This document shows positions 62,704-64,000 of a stretch of 64,000 nucleotides of DNA, one piece after another. The DNA comes from Ignavibacteria bacterium (lineage in GTDB: Bacteria > Bacteroidota > Ignavibacteria > OLB7). The number at the start of each line of letters is the position of its first letter. The stretch's first letter is position 1. A program made the translations under genes and the position numbers. The DNA lies in contig JACKAE010000002.1 of the NCBI GenBank assembly GCA_020635205.1, positions 496,001 to 560,000 of the forward strand. Direction: 5' to 3'. Below the pieces are notes generated by a model, which saw nothing but the letters and a program-made list of their open reading frames with translations, was not told the DNA's origin and ran no database searches.

Positions 62704-64000
62704 TGTTTTACACAAAAGAACCCGAACGTCGGTCAAAGGGAGGTCGACGAAAAAAATCAACCTGGCTTATAACGACACTAATTCTCGTGGGACTTGTAGT
62801 CGGAGGAATCTTCGGACAGTGGCTCTTTGGATTCAAGGGAGGGGATGGGGAGTTCTATAGCGGGATGCTGGATGCACTCAACTTTGTTGGAAACGACCTC
62901 TTCCTCGGTCTGCTGAAAATGATGATTGTCCCACTGATTATCTCCTCGGTAATTGTCGGCGTTGCATCGGTTGGCGATTTCCGAAAGTTGGGGAGGATTG
63001 GTGGGAAGACCTTCTTCTACTACTTCTCCACGATGCTGATTGCCGTAGCTATCGGCTTAACCTTGGTGAACGTGATTCAACCGGGAAAGTCAGTCGGTTT
63101 GCAGGAGAGGGAACGGGCCGAACAGGAGTTTACTGAGAATGTTTCGGTGCAAACGAAAGTGCAAGAGGGACCGAAAGGATTCGGCCCAGCTATCCTTGCC
63201 ATTGTGCGGCAGATGATTCCAACGAATCCTGTTGCTGCTGCTGCCGATCCAAAGTTAGCCGCCCTCCCCATCATCTTCTTCTCTATCTTCTTCGGCATCG
63301 TGCTCACAACAGTTGGACGAAAGCAGGGGATTGTGGTCAGCTTCTTCGACGCAATCTTCGAGGTGATGACGAAGATGGTTCACGTGGTGATCTACTTAGC
63401 CCCGCTCGGCGTCTTCGCTCTGGTTGCTTGGTCGATTGCCCGGATTGGTCTGGAATCGTACGCTGGGGGAATGCTCTGGTATGTTCTGACTGTGATTTTG
63501 GGTCTTGCACTTCACGGTCTCGTTGTTCTCCCCCTCATTCTCTGGCTTTTCGGCAAGGCTAATCCCCTCACCTACATGTACCAGATGCGTTCTGCCCTGA
63601 TGACTGCCTTCGGAACAGATAGTAGTTCGGCCACACTTCCGGTAACAATCGAGGCGGCGATTGACGAGGGGGGGTGTAGCAAAAAAGCGGCTGGGTTTGT
63701 TCTTCCGCTCGGTGCAACAATCAACATGGATGGGACGGCACTCTTTGAAGCTGTCGCTGTTGTTTTTATCGCGCAGGCCTACGGGGTGCAGCTTGGTATC
63801 GAGCAGAACATCGTCATAGCGATCACTGCTGTCCTCACCGCAGTTGGGGCCGCTGGGATTCCCTCCGCCTCCCTTGTGATGATGCCGGTGATTATCGCTG
63901 CCATCAACCAGAGTATGGGGGGGGGCGAGGCACTTGTACCGATTGCAGGAATTGGGTTGATTCTCGGCATCGACCGTCTATTGGACATGTCCAGAACCAC
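62704..64000 (+). CDS. Dicarboxylate/amino acid:cation symporter (DAACS/SDF family), partial
   Basis: The frame is open to the window edge (432 residues visible). It has several membrane segments and the DAACS signatures: MMIVPLIISSVIVGVAS, the serine-rich TDSSSATLPVT of hairpin 1, and NMDGTALFEAVAVVFIAQ of transmembrane helix 7 with the sodium-binding NMDGT. The hairpin 2 region GIPSASLVMM is present, and the sequence ends at LDMSRTT, near the C-terminal substrate-binding helix. It imports glutamate, aspartate or C4-dicarboxylates with Na+ or H+. A long hydrophilic loop (about residues 127-160) between helices is a variation from the GltPh fold. It is divergent from the giant protein gene. 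Confidence 0.94.

Overview
The window looks like chromosome from a Gram-negative, rod-GC (about 50% by eye) member of the Bacteroidota/Chlorobi/Kapabacteria-type (FCB) lineages. The reasons are: several secreted proteins end in a type IX secretion (T9SS) or FlgD-like C-terminal sorting domain; there are lipoproteins, a TonB-dependent receptor with an N-terminal carboxypeptidase-regulatory domain, outer-membrane beta-barrels, choice-of-anchor-D giant proteins, a menaquinone (MqnA-type) gene and a complex I module. The exact phylum is an inference. Both window edges cut genes (an M20 amidohydrolase on the left, a dicarboxylate symporter on the right). I recognise no rRNA, tRNA, CRISPR array, integrase or intact insertion sequence.

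Layout. 1-12.3 kb is mostly housekeeping: M20 amidohydrolase, 3-hydroxybutyryl-CoA dehydrogenase and thiolase, carA, mazG/holA (overlapping), two tandem tiny exported FlgD-like proteins, lnt, a secreted CBM9-like protein and yggS. 12.7-24 kb is a plus-strand block: an M16 protease pair (one active, one lacking the zinc motif), a lipoprotein, an acyl-CoA carboxylase carboxyltransferase subunit with a VOC protein, HEAT-like and unknown proteins, a methyltransferase, an SDR reductase, a FAD monooxygenase, and an exported intradiol dioxygenase with a T9SS tail.

24-31 kb is the least explained region: two translationally coupled orphan genes on the minus strand (361 and about 1009 aa, the latter with a long hydrophobic hairpin and two CxxC pairs), followed by a lipoprotein that joins a CARDB domain to a Spy/CpxP-like LTxxQ domain. 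It is my main candidate for an undescribed system. 31-37.5 kb carries gpmA, an mqnA-like gene and nuoI-nuoH-nuoG, with the rest of complex I absent. 37.6-43.6 kb holds ispD, a thioredoxin-like lipoprotein, nadK, a small lipoprotein and a YyaL-type protein.

43.6-53.3 kb is a repeat-rich accessory zone: a 282-bp MITE-like element in two copies, three other dispersed repeat families, a decayed outer-membrane protein gene, a TonB receptor, a protein made of six tandem Myb/SANT-like units, and a fatty acid desaturase. 53.3-62.6 kb holds a beta-barrel and two adjacent paralogous giant surface proteins with an IgGFc-binding-like N-terminus, a chain of cysteine-bearing anchor-D repeats and a T9SS tail. 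Function calls rest on motifs read by eye; no database search was possible.
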